NCBI GenBank assembly: GCA_942492115.1
Contig: CALODL010000001.1
Coordinates: 248,001-312,000, forward strand
From: CALODL01 sp942492115
Lineage (GTDB): Bacteria > Planctomycetota > Phycisphaerae > UBA1845 > CAIVHJ01
Length of the DNA stretch: 64,000 bases
Direction of reading: 5' to 3'
Positions 25,901 through 34,200 of the stretch are shown piece by piece; position 1 is the first letter of the stretch; each line of letters opens with the position of its first letter. The position numbers were made by a program, and so were the translations under genes. The notes below the pieces were generated by a model. The model was not told the origin of the DNA and ran no database searches. It was given only the letters and a program-made list of their open reading frames with translations.

Positions 25901-28199
25901 CAGGCGGCGCCGCGGCCAGCCGGACGCTACCGGAGACGCTGACGGTACCTGAGAATGGAGCAACCCAGCGTCGAACGGGATCGACCAGGTGGAACGCTCG
26001 TTCCTGCTCCTCGCGATCTTCGGAAGGATCCTCGACCAGGCCTTCCGCATTCGTCGGTGCGCCAGGTGTCAGCGGAACTGGACTGTCCAGGCCGAAGGTC
26101 GGAACTCCGTCTTCGAGGCGGTTGTAGTACACTTCGCCGTTCACCACCAGATCAGGGAGCAAGTCTCCGTTGACGTCGGTCAGGTAGACCCGGCCGCGCG
26201 TGGTCGTCCTGGCGACCTCCCCGGAAACGGTGATTCCGAAGGTCACGTCTCCGCCATAGGTGCGGGTCTGGCTGTCTTCGAGGCTGATTGCGGAGAGGGT
26301 CGGCAGGGGTGTTTCGGTCCCGAAATCCGGGGCCGACGCCGGACCGCCGGTGTTCGGGCGGAAATAGAATTCTCCATCGGACTGGTAGAGCTGGTCTGGC
26401 AGAGTATCGCCGTTGATGTCTACCAAGGTCAGGTAGTTGACGGAGGTGCCGGAACCCGTGCTGGCGCGACCGCCAAAGCCGATGACTCCGGCAAGCGAGA
26501 TGCCCGCACTACCTTCAGTTTGCTGTGAGTCCGTCACATCGGCCTCGAAGGCCGATGAATCAACGTCGTGGAGTAGCAACCCGTCGCCCGAGACGATCTC
26601 GGCGTCATCGAATGCCGACGTTGCCGCGAAGCCGTTGAGGACGTTCGCAGTATCCGTCGCTGTCTCATCGAAGTACTCGAATGTGTGTGTATTGAAGTGT
26701 TCGTCATTCTCCCCGTATTGAGAAATTGACAGCAGCCGCGACTGTTCGAAGGCACCGACCTCGTACGCAAACCGATAGCGGCGGACCAGCGCGTTGTCGA
26801 AAGTGACATCGATTTGCGTCAGGCGGTCTGCAGTGACCATTTTGAACCCGCCTCGACAGTCGATCATGACATCGGGGCGCCCCTGTTCGCGCAGGAATTT
26901 GACCGCGTAGGGGCCATCCGTGGCACCGAAGCCTGTGTAGCGGATCTCATCTAAATAGAGCTGCGTGCCTGGTACCGATCCACCCTCGAGGCCGGGATGC
27001 TGAACACGGACGCACTTGTAACGGATGATGTTTCCGTTGGTATCGCGTACTTCGCGCAAGGCCCACTTGTAGATATTCTGCTCGGAACCCCCGACCGGGT
27101 CGGACAGCGTAGAATCGGATGCCGGGCCGTTGACCTCCGGGTCGCCGCCATAGAAGAACCGTGTCCCTTCCTTGTCGATGACCTCCCACCAATAGTTGCT
27201 GGGGTGGTCCCCGTGCCGCATGATGTTGAGGAAGCGGCCCTCCACGCGGGTGTGGAATTGCTTTTCCGGAGCGCGCGCCTGCAGTGCACCACGATGCGCA
27301 CCGGGCGTCAGTTGTTCCCCACCCAGCATATAAGTCTCAGTCTCCTGAGCATCGTCGTAGCGTGCCACGCCCCAGCGTGTGTCCACGACGATCGATGCCA
27401 TGGACAGGTTCCAGCCCAAACCCATCCAGCCGTTTTCACCTGCGGAGTTGTAGACCACATCCAATTGAGGCTCCATGCCGTCGCGGCCAGGGGGGACCTG
27501 GATGGGATAATGCAGGTTGGCCGCGCCGAAGTTGTTGGGGCGGGGTTCTGCGATGAGATTGATCTGGGCGCCCGGATCGGCAGCTTTGATGTCTTTGATG
27601 CTGGTCGGATTGAATGATACCGGCGTGGGATGATCGGGAACGCTGACAGTGCCGTTGATCATGTTTGTGAAGTGGTCGGTGGTGCTGATGATCACCTGAC
27701 GATCAAGGTCGACCTTGACGCGCTGCAGCTTGATCCAGGTCTCGGACAACTCGTCGTAATAAAAGGTATGAACATCCTCTGCCGTGTATCCGTTCGGGAT
27801 GAGCTCGGGGTCGTAAGGCAGTGTGACCGCGACGGCTTTCTTGAATGTGCTGCCACGCGGCGTGAAGCGATACCCGGGTGTGGTCGCCGGGGTCACGTTG
27901 CTGATGCCGGCGTCCATGTCAGGCAGTTCGCTGGCTGTGAGCGGCCGGACGCCAATGGTGACCGTCGATTCGACAGCACCCGCCGGAAAGTAGAGTTCCG
28001 CACCGGCGTAGGAGAAGCGCTTGGATTCGAAGGCGTTCACGGTCTCGAGCCACACGGGGTGAGCGCCGCCGTCTTTGGGTGCCTCGGTTTTCAACCTCGT
28101 GATACTGACCGATCCTGCACCGAGCAGAATCGCAGCGCAAGTTCCTATGACGGCTACGTGGCATCCACTTCTGCTTCGGGATCGAAAACGAGTGGTCAT
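19323..28199 (-). CDS. Giant Tc-toxin B/C-like RHS protein (SpvB-TcdB-YD-RHS)
   Basis: A 2958-residue envelope or secreted protein. In order: basic N-terminus with a hydrophobic helix (about 14-33), a ZU5-like beta domain (about 55-175), an SpvB-type domain (from about 215, 'YPIQVPPGRDGMEPQLDVVY'), FG-GAP/VCBS repeats with 'DINGDGLPD' loops, two 'CxDGxDNDxNG' EF-hand-like inserts, a TcdB middle-domain-like segment (about 1630-1780), YD repeats, and an RHS core ending 'NNPVKFIDPNG' at about 2752. This is the order of fused TcB and TcC subunits, which form a cocoon around a cleaved C-terminal effector. The effector (residues 2753-2958) looks like a caspase-fold peptidase. ATG at 28199 has AGGAG close upstream. 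No immunity gene is next to it. Whether it is an anti-host or anti-bacterial toxin or a surface protein is unknown. Confidence 0.9.
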   Translation of the reverse strand: MTTRFRSRSRSGCHVAVIGTCAAILLGAGSVSITRLKTEAPKDGGAHPVWLETVNAFESKRFSYAGAELYFPAGAVESTVTIGVRPLTASELPDMDAGISNVTPATTPGYRFTPRGSTFKKAVAVTLPYDPELIPNGYTAEDVHTFYYDELSETWIKLQRVKVDLDRQVIISTTDHFTNMINGTVSVPDHPTPVSFNPTSIKDIKAADPGAQINLIAEPRPNNFGAANLHYPIQVPPGRDGMEPQLDVVYNSAGENGWMGLGWNLSMASIVVDTRWGVARYDDAQETETYMLGGEQLTPGAHRGALQARAPEKQFHTRVEGRFLNIMRHGDHPSNYWWEVIDKEGTRFFYGGDPEVNGPASDSTLSDPVGGSEQNIYKWALREVRDTNGNIIRYKCVRVQHPGLEGGSVPGTQLYLDEIRYTGFGATDGPYAVKFLREQGRPDVMIDCRGGFKMVTADRLTQIDVTFDNALVRRYRFAYEVGAFEQSRLLSISQYGENDEHFNTHTFEYFDETATDTANVLNGFAATSAFDDAEIVSGDGLLLHDVDSSAFEADVTDSQQTEGSAGISLAGVIGFGGRASTGSGTSVNYLTLVDINGDTLPDQLYQSDGEFYFRPNTGGPASAPDFGTETPLPTLSAISLEDSQTRTYGGDVTFGITVSGEVARTTTRGRVYLTDVNGDLLPDLVVNGEVYYNRLEDGVPTFGLDSPVPLTPGAPTNAEGLVEDPSEDREEQERAFHLVDPVRRWVAPFSGTVSVSGSVRLAAAPPATYTTADGIRASIQHNASELWSETIDDPEDLSARTIAGLDAIGVSAGDRLYFRVNSLYDGAYDEVEFAPTITYTGAVDTSLVDENGMPIFVYDATTDYSYGGRPLIFNAPVNGSAMVTGHLIKSATTTDDITLQILKGPNLASLVLMHEHTVAWDQTGSFPVVANVDTVLGEFLQMRIQTDSRIDLSAVRFAPTEIARGFLPEGGLNADTCADEIDNDGNGVADADDPTCLEGASLVYSIVDGNPAPQFDNGEPALAFNIPVTIQAYPRNAFTTPYVPYQAPEDGTVDVHWPISTTVFTSNLTTTVTLTIKRAGQRLAKQTVAIVNGIVSGPSALNATIDVSQGDELYFEADAGSALDIGDFLLQINVMNPVLTYTIPPGFPSSTGFDLHLGPDDTDAFGGGFRQWGYGQYNGDFGQGEGGDLPSTCSDGLDNDDNGLTDREDPLCALPIAESQLVVPVSDNDPVIDVFLQMVPFVERDQWRAQDEEAWISAERMSASRLGVNFLDFPDGSKLGGGRGIVRLGGAKTTSENLSLLGFGVGSSSGTNWSAVEFLDFNGDRYPDVVGGGEVQPTLPNGALAADRIVVGGFGRVRKSDSETCNINLGATITRQVSNSRGRVESITTEKPAYNLSAGVTGGRGDFNTHWDLLDINGDGLPDYVTRTGSGLRVRLNLGYRFAAEEDWDSTSQLRREQSVLKGLSVGVGFTTPSYGLGGGVSHTASTSSAFYDLIDVNGDGLLDAVSKDLNGNPLADLCIPVDLASGSTELTVRFNTGNRFTEPYVLTGAMAMPLRTQVSITRNIGANGSVGIPIGPVILSFGGGHSRSRSLGGFEITLRDFNGDGYADHLYSDTTGEVQVNLNVHGRTNLLRTIRRPLGAVITLDYARDGNTVDLPQTRWNLSRVDVFDGFCGDGVDTLVSTYEYLDGFYDRTEREFYGYQTVIERQLNTPAGDAVYRSITSTYSNNNYYNKSLLIGELIQDAAGNRFTEVRHSFVLIDISTGMEVADPQSTTATVFPQLVRTDRLFYEGLAIPGKTTYTTFAYDAVGNMTAFFDAADEGIEDDLSVALGYFSDPAAYIVGIPNHILVSSNGVEMRRREADVEPGTGNILQVRQFLADGAVATTDLQYYPNGNLLSAIGPPNLHGQRYAVALEYDAATATHMTSISDSFGYVSTSTHDLRFGRPDVTTDINGNATDHDYDAFGRITSITGPYETGGLIPTLRFEYHPDQAAEACPNQPGVRPWALTRHIDPFRDVNDPIDTVLFSDGLKRVLQTKKDCTIHSGADDPAEHVMMVSGRLTYDHVGRTVEHFYPTTEPLGTPGEFNPAYDSIVPTTTEYDVLDRITNITIPDNTSSSTSYGFGPDRSGTPRFETTVTDANGIEKRTYHDVRKLITAMREANDGGAQILWTSYGYDAIKQLVQVEDDHHNISVMSYDNFGRRTAIDSPDAGLTENDYDLAGNLIAKVTANLRALNLQISYDHEFNRLLTVAYPLNPDNNVAYTYGSPGAPFNRAGRIVTVASEAGTVERFYGKLGEVTKELKTIASDTQGNSPNSPEVYTTQYTYDTWNRLQELTYPDGEVLTYDYDSGGLVRAATGFKDGVVFPYLERLEYDKFEQRVFMQCQNGVRTTQEYDPLDRRLLHLVSGTTGNTPFQDLHYTYDDVGNILQIHNDVPVPASNRSGGPVVQTYAYDDLYRLTEASGVHQYGPNKSSQYAASMSYDTIHNITAKNQLHELVRPSGQTIVQSKTSYAWAYQFDGPQPHAPTHIGDRTYSYDANGNQLGWEHDTNGTSRTILWDEENRIQSVYDNGHEKTYKYDDGDQRVIKRGPQGETAYVNPFYTVRNGTVITKHVYAETTRVASKLTPGHSNPQNNHGNPESNFLYFYHPDHLGSSSYVTTINGKLFEHLQYFPSGETWVQEKSNTQHTPYLYSAKELDEETGLYYYGARYYDPRTSVWQSPDPLFMDRPARGIREPQFYNLYAFAQNNPVKFIDPNGLDVIIAVGADPKKKKNEKTWMATAKALKAAIRKSNPKVRVRITSFKKLGKTARSITRKNGKVSTLVYIGHGSGGGQLMPSGLDGSEYVTLQDATKSARVARDGAVVALACFVGDSKLKTSGFKKKRQRVYATPDLYEWLYVKGKEKPKARIFSHKIDLSGDPLGFEERDAYKSVTNVTLPEQTGLKKGALTIPKAALQAEGRVKDD

Positions 28200-28461
28200 G
28201 CGACTCTCTCCTGTGCGACGATTGAATTGTCATAGAGTAGAGATGAGGCCCTGGCGGGCTCTACGCATTCTAATTGACTGGTTGTTTGTGTCCACGCCGA
28301 ACGAACGGCCGATGGCGTGCCCATACGCCTGCGCTGCGCGCGGGCCTGCCCCACTGAACGACTTAAGACGTGCTGGGCTCGGCACTTCTGCCGACCGCGT
28401 ATGTTTTGGAAAGGGCCGGTTCGGTGTGCTGTTCCCTTACGGTGCTCCGCGCCGCGTGGGA

Positions 28462-28634
28462 TGCGCAGAATCGTTTCGAGGTCGCCGGTCAGGCGCGTGC
28501 GGCTGTCGGCGGCGATGCTGGGGTCGGCGTGCGTGATGTTGTGCAGGTCGCCCGACACGGCGTCGGGGAAGCGTTCGGTCAGCACCTGCCAGAAGATGAC
28601 CCAAGAGCGTAGACGTCGGTGCGCACGTCGACGC
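28462..28634 (-). pseudogene. Ser/Thr kinase internal fragment
   Basis: Reading the minus strand, the codons give 'LTERFPDAVSGDLHNITHAD' then 'PSIAADSRTRLTGDLETILR', closely matching the intact kinase at 15878-18262 ('LTERFPYAISGDVRSAMHNI'). The DNA runs parallel to about 17403-17590 of that gene. The frame is broken by small deletions on both sides of this segment, and neither the catalytic loop nor the membrane segment is present. It is the remnant of a second kinase copy. Confidence 0.75.
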
Positions 28635-28755
28635 TGGTGATCCCGCGCCCGGCCCGCGCAGCATGTAGGCCGTCACCCGCGAGCAGCCCTGCCGATCAGC
28701 GACGAGCTGGCCCGCTTAACCCTCGAGATCGAAGAGCTTCAGTGCCGCGGCATGG
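28635..28755 (-). pseudogene. ECF sigma factor C-terminal fragment fused to the kinase remnant
   Basis: This stretch parallels 18366-18487, the region-4 part of the intact sigma gene ('VTAYMLRG' is readable). It directly abuts the kinase fragment at about 28635, in the same relative order and orientation as the intact pair. An internal deletion of roughly 0.8 kb in a duplicated sigma-kinase unit explains the join. The region between it and the RHS gene (28200-28461) shows nothing recognisable. Confidence 0.72.
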
Positions 28756-28784
28756 GGCGCCGTTCCACAGAAAACAGGACAGGC

Positions 28785-28814
28785 CCTTTGCGCGCCGCGT
28801 CGCCGCGTCGCCTG
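28785..28814 (+). promoter_or_regulatory. Conserved bipartite promoter-like site, first surface operon
   Basis: CCTTTGCGC, 13 bases, GTCGCCTG. The left half differs from the consensus GCTTAGCGC at two bases; the right half and the spacing are exact. It lies 78 bases before the ATG at 28893 and could drive the run of three genes that ends at 37706. Confidence 0.5.
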
Positions 28815-28892
28815 AATGGGTGAACGCGGCCCGCGGCGTGGCCCGTGTTGCACAACACATTCATACATACTGGCTTATCGCAGGGGATGACC

Positions 28893-29252
28893 ATGCAGCG
28901 CACACAGATCGCAATCCTGACCGCCGGCGTGGCGGATCGCGTGTCCACCCAGCCGGATCGGGCCCGGGGGTCGGATGATCTCGAGGACATCGAGATACGG
29001 CGCGTCGTCACGGGCACGGCAGTGGATCCCGATTTCACCGGCGATGGTCAACTGGATTGCCGGGACCTCAATCTCCTGGGTGCGGAAGCCGGTACGAACT
29101 CGTTCGAGTTCGATCTGGATAGAGATGGAGCCGTGTCCGTGGTCGACAGGGTCATCTGGTTGCAGGCGGCGGCGAACGCCAACCTCCCTCCCGGACAAGG
29201 CTATCTGGGCGGCGATTTCAACTCGAATGAGCAAAAAGGAGCTTCGAAATGA
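28893..29252 (+). CDS. Small dockerin-like protein
   Basis: A 119-residue protein with two calcium-loop-like segments, 'DPDFTGDGQLDCRDLNLL' and 'DLDRDGAVSVVDRVIWL', spaced as in a type I dockerin. The segment before the first loop ('DDLEDIEIRRVVTGTAVDPD') parallels the start of the mature giant protein at 31212 ('RDLKNIDRQRVVTGMVLDPD'), so this may be a truncated or split-off relative. The N-terminus is only weakly signal-like. Start ATG 28893, with AGGGG 6 bases upstream; an ATG two codons earlier is possible. The stop overlaps the next start as ATGA, suggesting coupled translation. Confidence 0.6.
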   Translation: MQRTQIAILTAGVADRVSTQPDRARGSDDLEDIEIRRVVTGTAVDPDFTGDGQLDCRDLNLLGAEAGTNSFEFDLDRDGAVSVVDRVIWLQAAANANLPPGQGYLGGDFNSNEQKGASK

Positions 29253-31117
29253 GCAAGGTCTCTTTCGTAACGGCTGTGCTGATCGGAACACTGTGCGTCT
29301 CTCATGCGTTCGCTGAGAAGCGCTTGATTTACGTCATCCTGCAGCCTGGCGATCCTACGTTGAAGGACATCATCTCGTCGCAGCTGGACGGTTCGGACCC
29401 GCAGCCCTTACACACGGGTATTTCCGGTGCGATCAACGTTCTCGTGGATAACGACGCGCAGAAGCTGTACTACCGCGATGGGATCGAGCTGAAACGATCC
29501 AACTTCGACGGATCGGACGTAGAGATTCTCGGATCGCCGGCGACATGCATCGCGTCGAGCTTCGACACGTCGCTTTCCGACTCCGGTACCAGGATTCACA
29601 CGCCGCAAAGCACCTGTGACACAACGGGCACTTTTCTCTACAACACGCCGTTCAATGGCGATGTCACCGGGTTGCTGCATTCGACCGAAACGGTGCCCGG
29701 ATCGGGGGCCGTTCATATTCTATCCGAGGAATGTGAGCTCGCCGTCATGGACCAGGACGGCGTCGCGCTGACTGAGGTTGGGCAACCGTTTCCGGGGGAT
29801 CTCTGCTTTCAGTCGCCGCTGGCCTACGATGAAGTGGCCGACAAATTCTATACCGTGGTCTTCGGCATGACGGGGCCCAACGTATCTCGCTTTGACTCGG
29901 ATGGTACGAATCCCGAGACGCTGTTTCCGGTTTTGGGCACGGGCAACATGGTGGTCGACGGTGACGGGCAGAAGGTCTATTTCATGGGCGGCGGCGTCAA
30001 CACGGCCCCGGATTTCGGCATTGTCGCGGCGAACTTCGACGGGACCGGCGAAACGGTTGTCGTCAGTGGAGAGGTGCAGGCGTTTGACATCGCCGACGTG
30101 GCCGGTGGCGAACCCTGCGCCGGCGTCGCCGATTGCGCCGACCTCGATGGTGACGGCATTCGCGATGACAACTGCATGTGGTGGACCTGCGGTGCGGACG
30201 GTTGTGCCGGCACGGAAATCGTCTTCGGCGACATGGCGGGCCAGTTCGGGGCCTGTCCGCCGGACGGCACGGCCGACGGCAACGACCGCTTCGCCGCGCT
30301 GAACTGCTTCGCCGATACCGATCCCAACGTCCCGGGTGGTTCATTCCCGTGTGAGGACGACGCCCCGGTGGCCTTCAACGTCGATGCCGGTGGTCAGTTC
30401 GGCTCGTGCGCGCCCGACGGCGTGTGTGACGGCAATGATGCCTTCGCGGCGCTCAATGCCTTCGCCGGCACGACGTCATGCAGCTGTCCATTGAACGGCG
30501 GCCCATCGCCGGTCATCGAACCGGTGACCGTGGCCACCGCCACCCTCGAGCTTCATGCCTCCCGGGCGGAGGTCCGGCCGGGCGACGTCATCGACGTCGA
30601 GGTGCATCTGGCGACACCCCTGGCCGACCTCCGCGGCTATCAATTGCATCTGGGTGTCAGCGGCGGAGATCGCGGCACCCTGGAACTGGTCGACATCGCC
30701 ATCGCCCGGCCAGGTGTGTTCGGCGACACGGCTGACGCCGGCAGCGGCGTCCGGCGACCGGCGCTCGTCGACCGGCGCGTGGCGCGGGACGGGCGGCGGA
30801 CTGCGCAGCACGCCATCGCGAAGTCCGACGTGGTTGCTCAGTCCGAGTCTGCAGCGGATACCGGTTACGTCTGGGCTGCATTCAATACGACGACGGGCCA
30901 GGTGCTCGCCGGCCGCGACACGCCGGGTGTGCCTGTCGAAGCGGGGTACCTGGCGACGTTCACGTATCGGGCCTCGAAGGACGCGCGCGGGTCGTTTGCC
31001 ATCGATGTGCTGGCCGATCCAGACGCGGCCGACCACCGTACGTATCTGTTTCCGACGGTACCCGACGCACGCATCGCCATCGAAGCCGAGCGCGGCGTGC
31101 GCATCGATGTTCACTGA
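29249..31117 (+). CDS. Secreted propeller-like protein with dockerin/cohesin-like tail
   Basis: A 622-residue secreted protein. The signal peptide is 'MSKVSFVTAVLIGTLCVSHA'. Residues about 23-280 resemble low-density-lipoprotein-receptor-type (YWTD-like) propeller blades ('LIYVILQPGDPTLKDIISSQ', 'QKLYYRDGIELKRSNFDGSD'). Residues about 286-412 are a Cys-rich segment with 'DLDGDGIRDDN' and two 'DGNDxFAALNxF' loops, a dockerin-like pair. Residues 418-622 are a cohesin-like beta sandwich ('EVRPGDVIDVEVHLATPLAD'). The tail recurs at 31212 and 52487, so it is a shared module that may anchor these proteins. Function unknown. Confidence 0.8.
   Translation: MSKVSFVTAVLIGTLCVSHAFAEKRLIYVILQPGDPTLKDIISSQLDGSDPQPLHTGISGAINVLVDNDAQKLYYRDGIELKRSNFDGSDVEILGSPATCIASSFDTSLSDSGTRIHTPQSTCDTTGTFLYNTPFNGDVTGLLHSTETVPGSGAVHILSEECELAVMDQDGVALTEVGQPFPGDLCFQSPLAYDEVADKFYTVVFGMTGPNVSRFDSDGTNPETLFPVLGTGNMVVDGDGQKVYFMGGGVNTAPDFGIVAANFDGTGETVVVSGEVQAFDIADVAGGEPCAGVADCADLDGDGIRDDNCMWWTCGADGCAGTEIVFGDMAGQFGACPPDGTADGNDRFAALNCFADTDPNVPGGSFPCEDDAPVAFNVDAGGQFGSCAPDGVCDGNDAFAALNAFAGTTSCSCPLNGGPSPVIEPVTVATATLELHASRAEVRPGDVIDVEVHLATPLADLRGYQLHLGVSGGDRGTLELVDIAIARPGVFGDTADAGSGVRRPALVDRRVARDGRRTAQHAIAKSDVVAQSESAADTGYVWAAFNTTTGQVLAGRDTPGVPVEAGYLATFTYRASKDARGSFAIDVLADPDAADHRTYLFPTVPDARIAIEAERGVRIDVH
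30381..31087 (+). repeat. C-terminal module, copy 1 (near-identical to 36970-37676)
   Basis: Copy 1 of a 707-base direct repeat at a constant offset of 6589 bases, with no insertions or deletions. The first about 270 bases and the last about 235 bases are almost identical between copies, while the middle (about 30652-30844) is strongly diverged. This is the pattern of gene conversion acting on the two ends. Confidence 0.85.
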
Positions 31118-31140
31118 ACCACAGTAGTACACCAAGGCGG

Positions 31141-31169
31141 CCGACGCAGCCACCCAGCCATCGCGTCGG
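31141..31169. other. Intercistronic hairpin candidate
   Basis: CCGACGC (31141-31147) and GCGTCGG (31163-31169) are perfect 7-base inverted repeats separated by 15 bases, in the gap between the two surface-protein genes. No U-run follows, so it is not a classic terminator. It could affect mRNA processing or attenuation. Confidence 0.3.
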
Positions 31170-31211
31170 TTCCTGCAGCCGCTAATGCCTGGGTCCGCTG
31201 ACGGAGAACAT

Positions 31212-34200
31212 ATGATGCATGCAAGCAAGACATATTTCGTAATGTACGCCCTGCTCCTCGGTGTGTGCACGTTGTCGTCACCGCTGATTGCTCAGCGTGA
31301 TCGTCACGCCGTCGACTTCAATTCGCCCGGAAACGCAGCGCCCCACCGGATGGTACTGCCGCACGACATCCGTTCTTCCCGATCGCACCGGGCCCATGGC
31401 GCGCGCGACCTCAAGAACATCGATAGACAGCGCGTCGTCACGGGTATGGTACTGGATCCCGATTCGGACGGAGACGGCCAACTGGACCATCAAGACCTGA
31501 CCCTGTTGAACGCGCAGATGTCGGGTGTCGCCGGCGACGGGATTCCCGACGTGTACTACTTCGCAAAGACCGGCCGGGTGGAGTCGTCCGCGGGGCCGAT
31601 CGTCCGGCCGGGCGGCGTCCTTACGCTCGACACCGACGGAGTGGCCAACGATATCGTGGCCATTCTGGTCGGCGGGCCGAATGTACTTGCGGATTGCGAC
31701 CTGTGTGCCGGCGTGAATCTGCCGACCCAATCACCGGCGCATTCGCAGTGGACCGTCGGGTTCAGCGGCGGGTCCAGCCAGTGGATCAGGACGTCGCCCT
31801 TGTCCGGTGACGGCTTCAAAGGCGTGATTGGAACGGCCTGCTACGACGCCGCAGATCAACTCCAGAGCTGGCCCGCCGACGGTGGCGGACTGGACTTCCC
31901 GGAGGCGGGACTCGCCGATTACGGTCCCGGGTTGGCGGCCGGCAGCTTCGACGAGGTGTTCAGCGACGGCGTCGATAACTGGTCGGTCCTGCTCGCCACG
32001 GATGCGGGCGGCCAGATCTTTACCAACGTCACCGTCATCGACGAGCCCGTCATGCAAACCTGCGGCAACGGCGTCCTTGAGCCGGGTGAACAATGTGATG
32101 ACAGCAATCTCACTCCCGGGGATGGATGCAACGGCATCTGTTTGATCGAGGTCGGCGCTGACAATTGTGGCGGCGCTGCAACGATCAGCGAAGGTCTGAC
32201 CGGTTTCAGCACGATTGGTGCGACGACCGACGGCTCGCCGGACCCGCTATGTGGCAACGCCGGAACCGACGACATCGGTCAGGACATCTGGTTCAACTAC
32301 ACGGCGCCCGCCAGCGGGGAGCTGACGGTATCGACTTGTGAGCAGCTGGGCGGCAGCGCGGATTTCGACACGCGCATCGCGGTGTACCCGGGGTGCGGTT
32401 GCCCGCCAGGCTCCGCCGTGGCGTGCAACGACGACGACCCGGCCAATGAGTGCGGGACGGGCGCGGGCGGATTCCACAGCACTGCGACCGTTCCGGTGAG
32501 CGCAGGCACTTGCTACGACATCCGCGTCGGTGGCTTCGGCACCGCCGAGGGCACCGGAACGCTCCTGCTCGATCTTCAGCAGTATGGAGACCCGGACTAC
32601 ACGCTGAGCATGGATGCGCCGGGTGCCGTCTATGGCGAGCCGGGCAGCACCGTCGAATTCACGGCGAATGTCCAACTGACCGTCGCCGACGGCGCAGAGT
32701 CCGTTGGTGGCTTCTCTCTCGGTGTGGCCCACGACGGCCCGGGGGTCTGCGAGATCCTCCAGGGGGTGCAGGGACCGGCATTGACGGCGTTGAATGGCGG
32801 TGCGGGTCCCGACTTCGCCAGCCTGCAACTTCCCGCCGGCGGGTTCACCGCCGGTGCGGTCTTCTCGTTCGACGGGCTGGCCGTACTCCAGTCCGGCGTC
32901 CATACGCTGCTCGAGCTGACGGTGGAGGCCACGATCCCACCATCGGGCTGCGCCAACTGCAGCCTCGATATTGTCGGCACCCTCGGCATGCCAACCGTGT
33001 CGGTGGTGGTCGTTGTCAACGGCACCAGCTTCGGGCCTGGCGCTATCGATTCGAACACAGCGATGTGTTCACAGGTACCTGTCGCCGCGGCAGTCGTGGC
33101 CGCCGTCGGCCAGGAAGTGTCCGGATCGCCGGGTGAAGTGGTCACCTCACTGAACGCTCCGACGACCAACGGGCGCGGGCAGGTCGGATTCACCGGCAGC
33201 ATCGACTTCGCCAGCGATACCTTCGTGTGGTACGACGACGACGTGGTCTGGCGCAATAGCGATGCCTTGCCCGACGACAGCCTGTCGGGCGCGGAACCGA
33301 CGATGGGCATCGGCGACGATGGCGTTTTCGTGTACAGCCCGTCGGTCAACGGCAACGATGCCGTGTGGGGCGGGCTGGCGTCCTTTGCTGATCTCATCCT
33401 GGCTGAAGGCGACGAGATCTACGGCGCCTATCCCACGTTCAACAGCCGCCCGAGCATGACCCCTGATGGCACGGCCCACTGGATCGCGGGACTGGCCGCC
33501 AGCCCTGGAGGTTCGACCGCAGGTCGCGTCCTGTTCAGCCGGGCCACGAGTTCGACGGCCGAAATCGAGATCGTCCAGGTCACGGGCGATGTCGTCGACG
33601 GCTTCACTATCGCCGAACCCGCGGGGCTCGATTTCGACTATCAGGTCGCCGACAACCGGGCCCACCGCATCCACATGCTGTTCCTGGAAACCGGCTCGTC
33701 CCTCGACGACGCGGCCATCAGTGTCGACAGCCTGATCGTGGCCCGCGAATCCATGCCGACCGGGGAGGGCGACAACTGGAGCAACTTCGATGTGGTCACC
33801 ATCAACAACGCCGGGCACTATCTGTTCAGCGGCGATACCGACGGCAACACGCTGACCGACGAGTTCATCGCCTACGACGGTGCCATCTCCATTCGTGAGG
33901 GTGATGTGCTCGACGGTGTGGCCCTGACCACCGGCGCCAACGTCAGGGCGCTGAGCATCAACAACCTCGGCATCGCAGTGCACCTGTGGGGCATCGCAGG
34001 GGGCGTGTCCGAGAAGGTCCTGTTCGTTGGCGAGGCGGCCAATCTGGCCGCCACCAGTCGCAAGCTGTTGGCAATCGGGGACCCGGTGGACGTCGACGCC
34101 GACGGCATCCCGGATGCCACGGTCGACGATCTCAAAGGTTCTTCCATCAGTGGCCCGGCGCTGTCACTGGCCGAGGACAGTCACGTGTACGTCGAGGTCG

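Noticed and set aside
28200..28461. A plus-strand open frame (28075-28536) as a gene
   Set aside because: It overlaps the RHS start and the kinase remnant in antisense and has no protein-like features.
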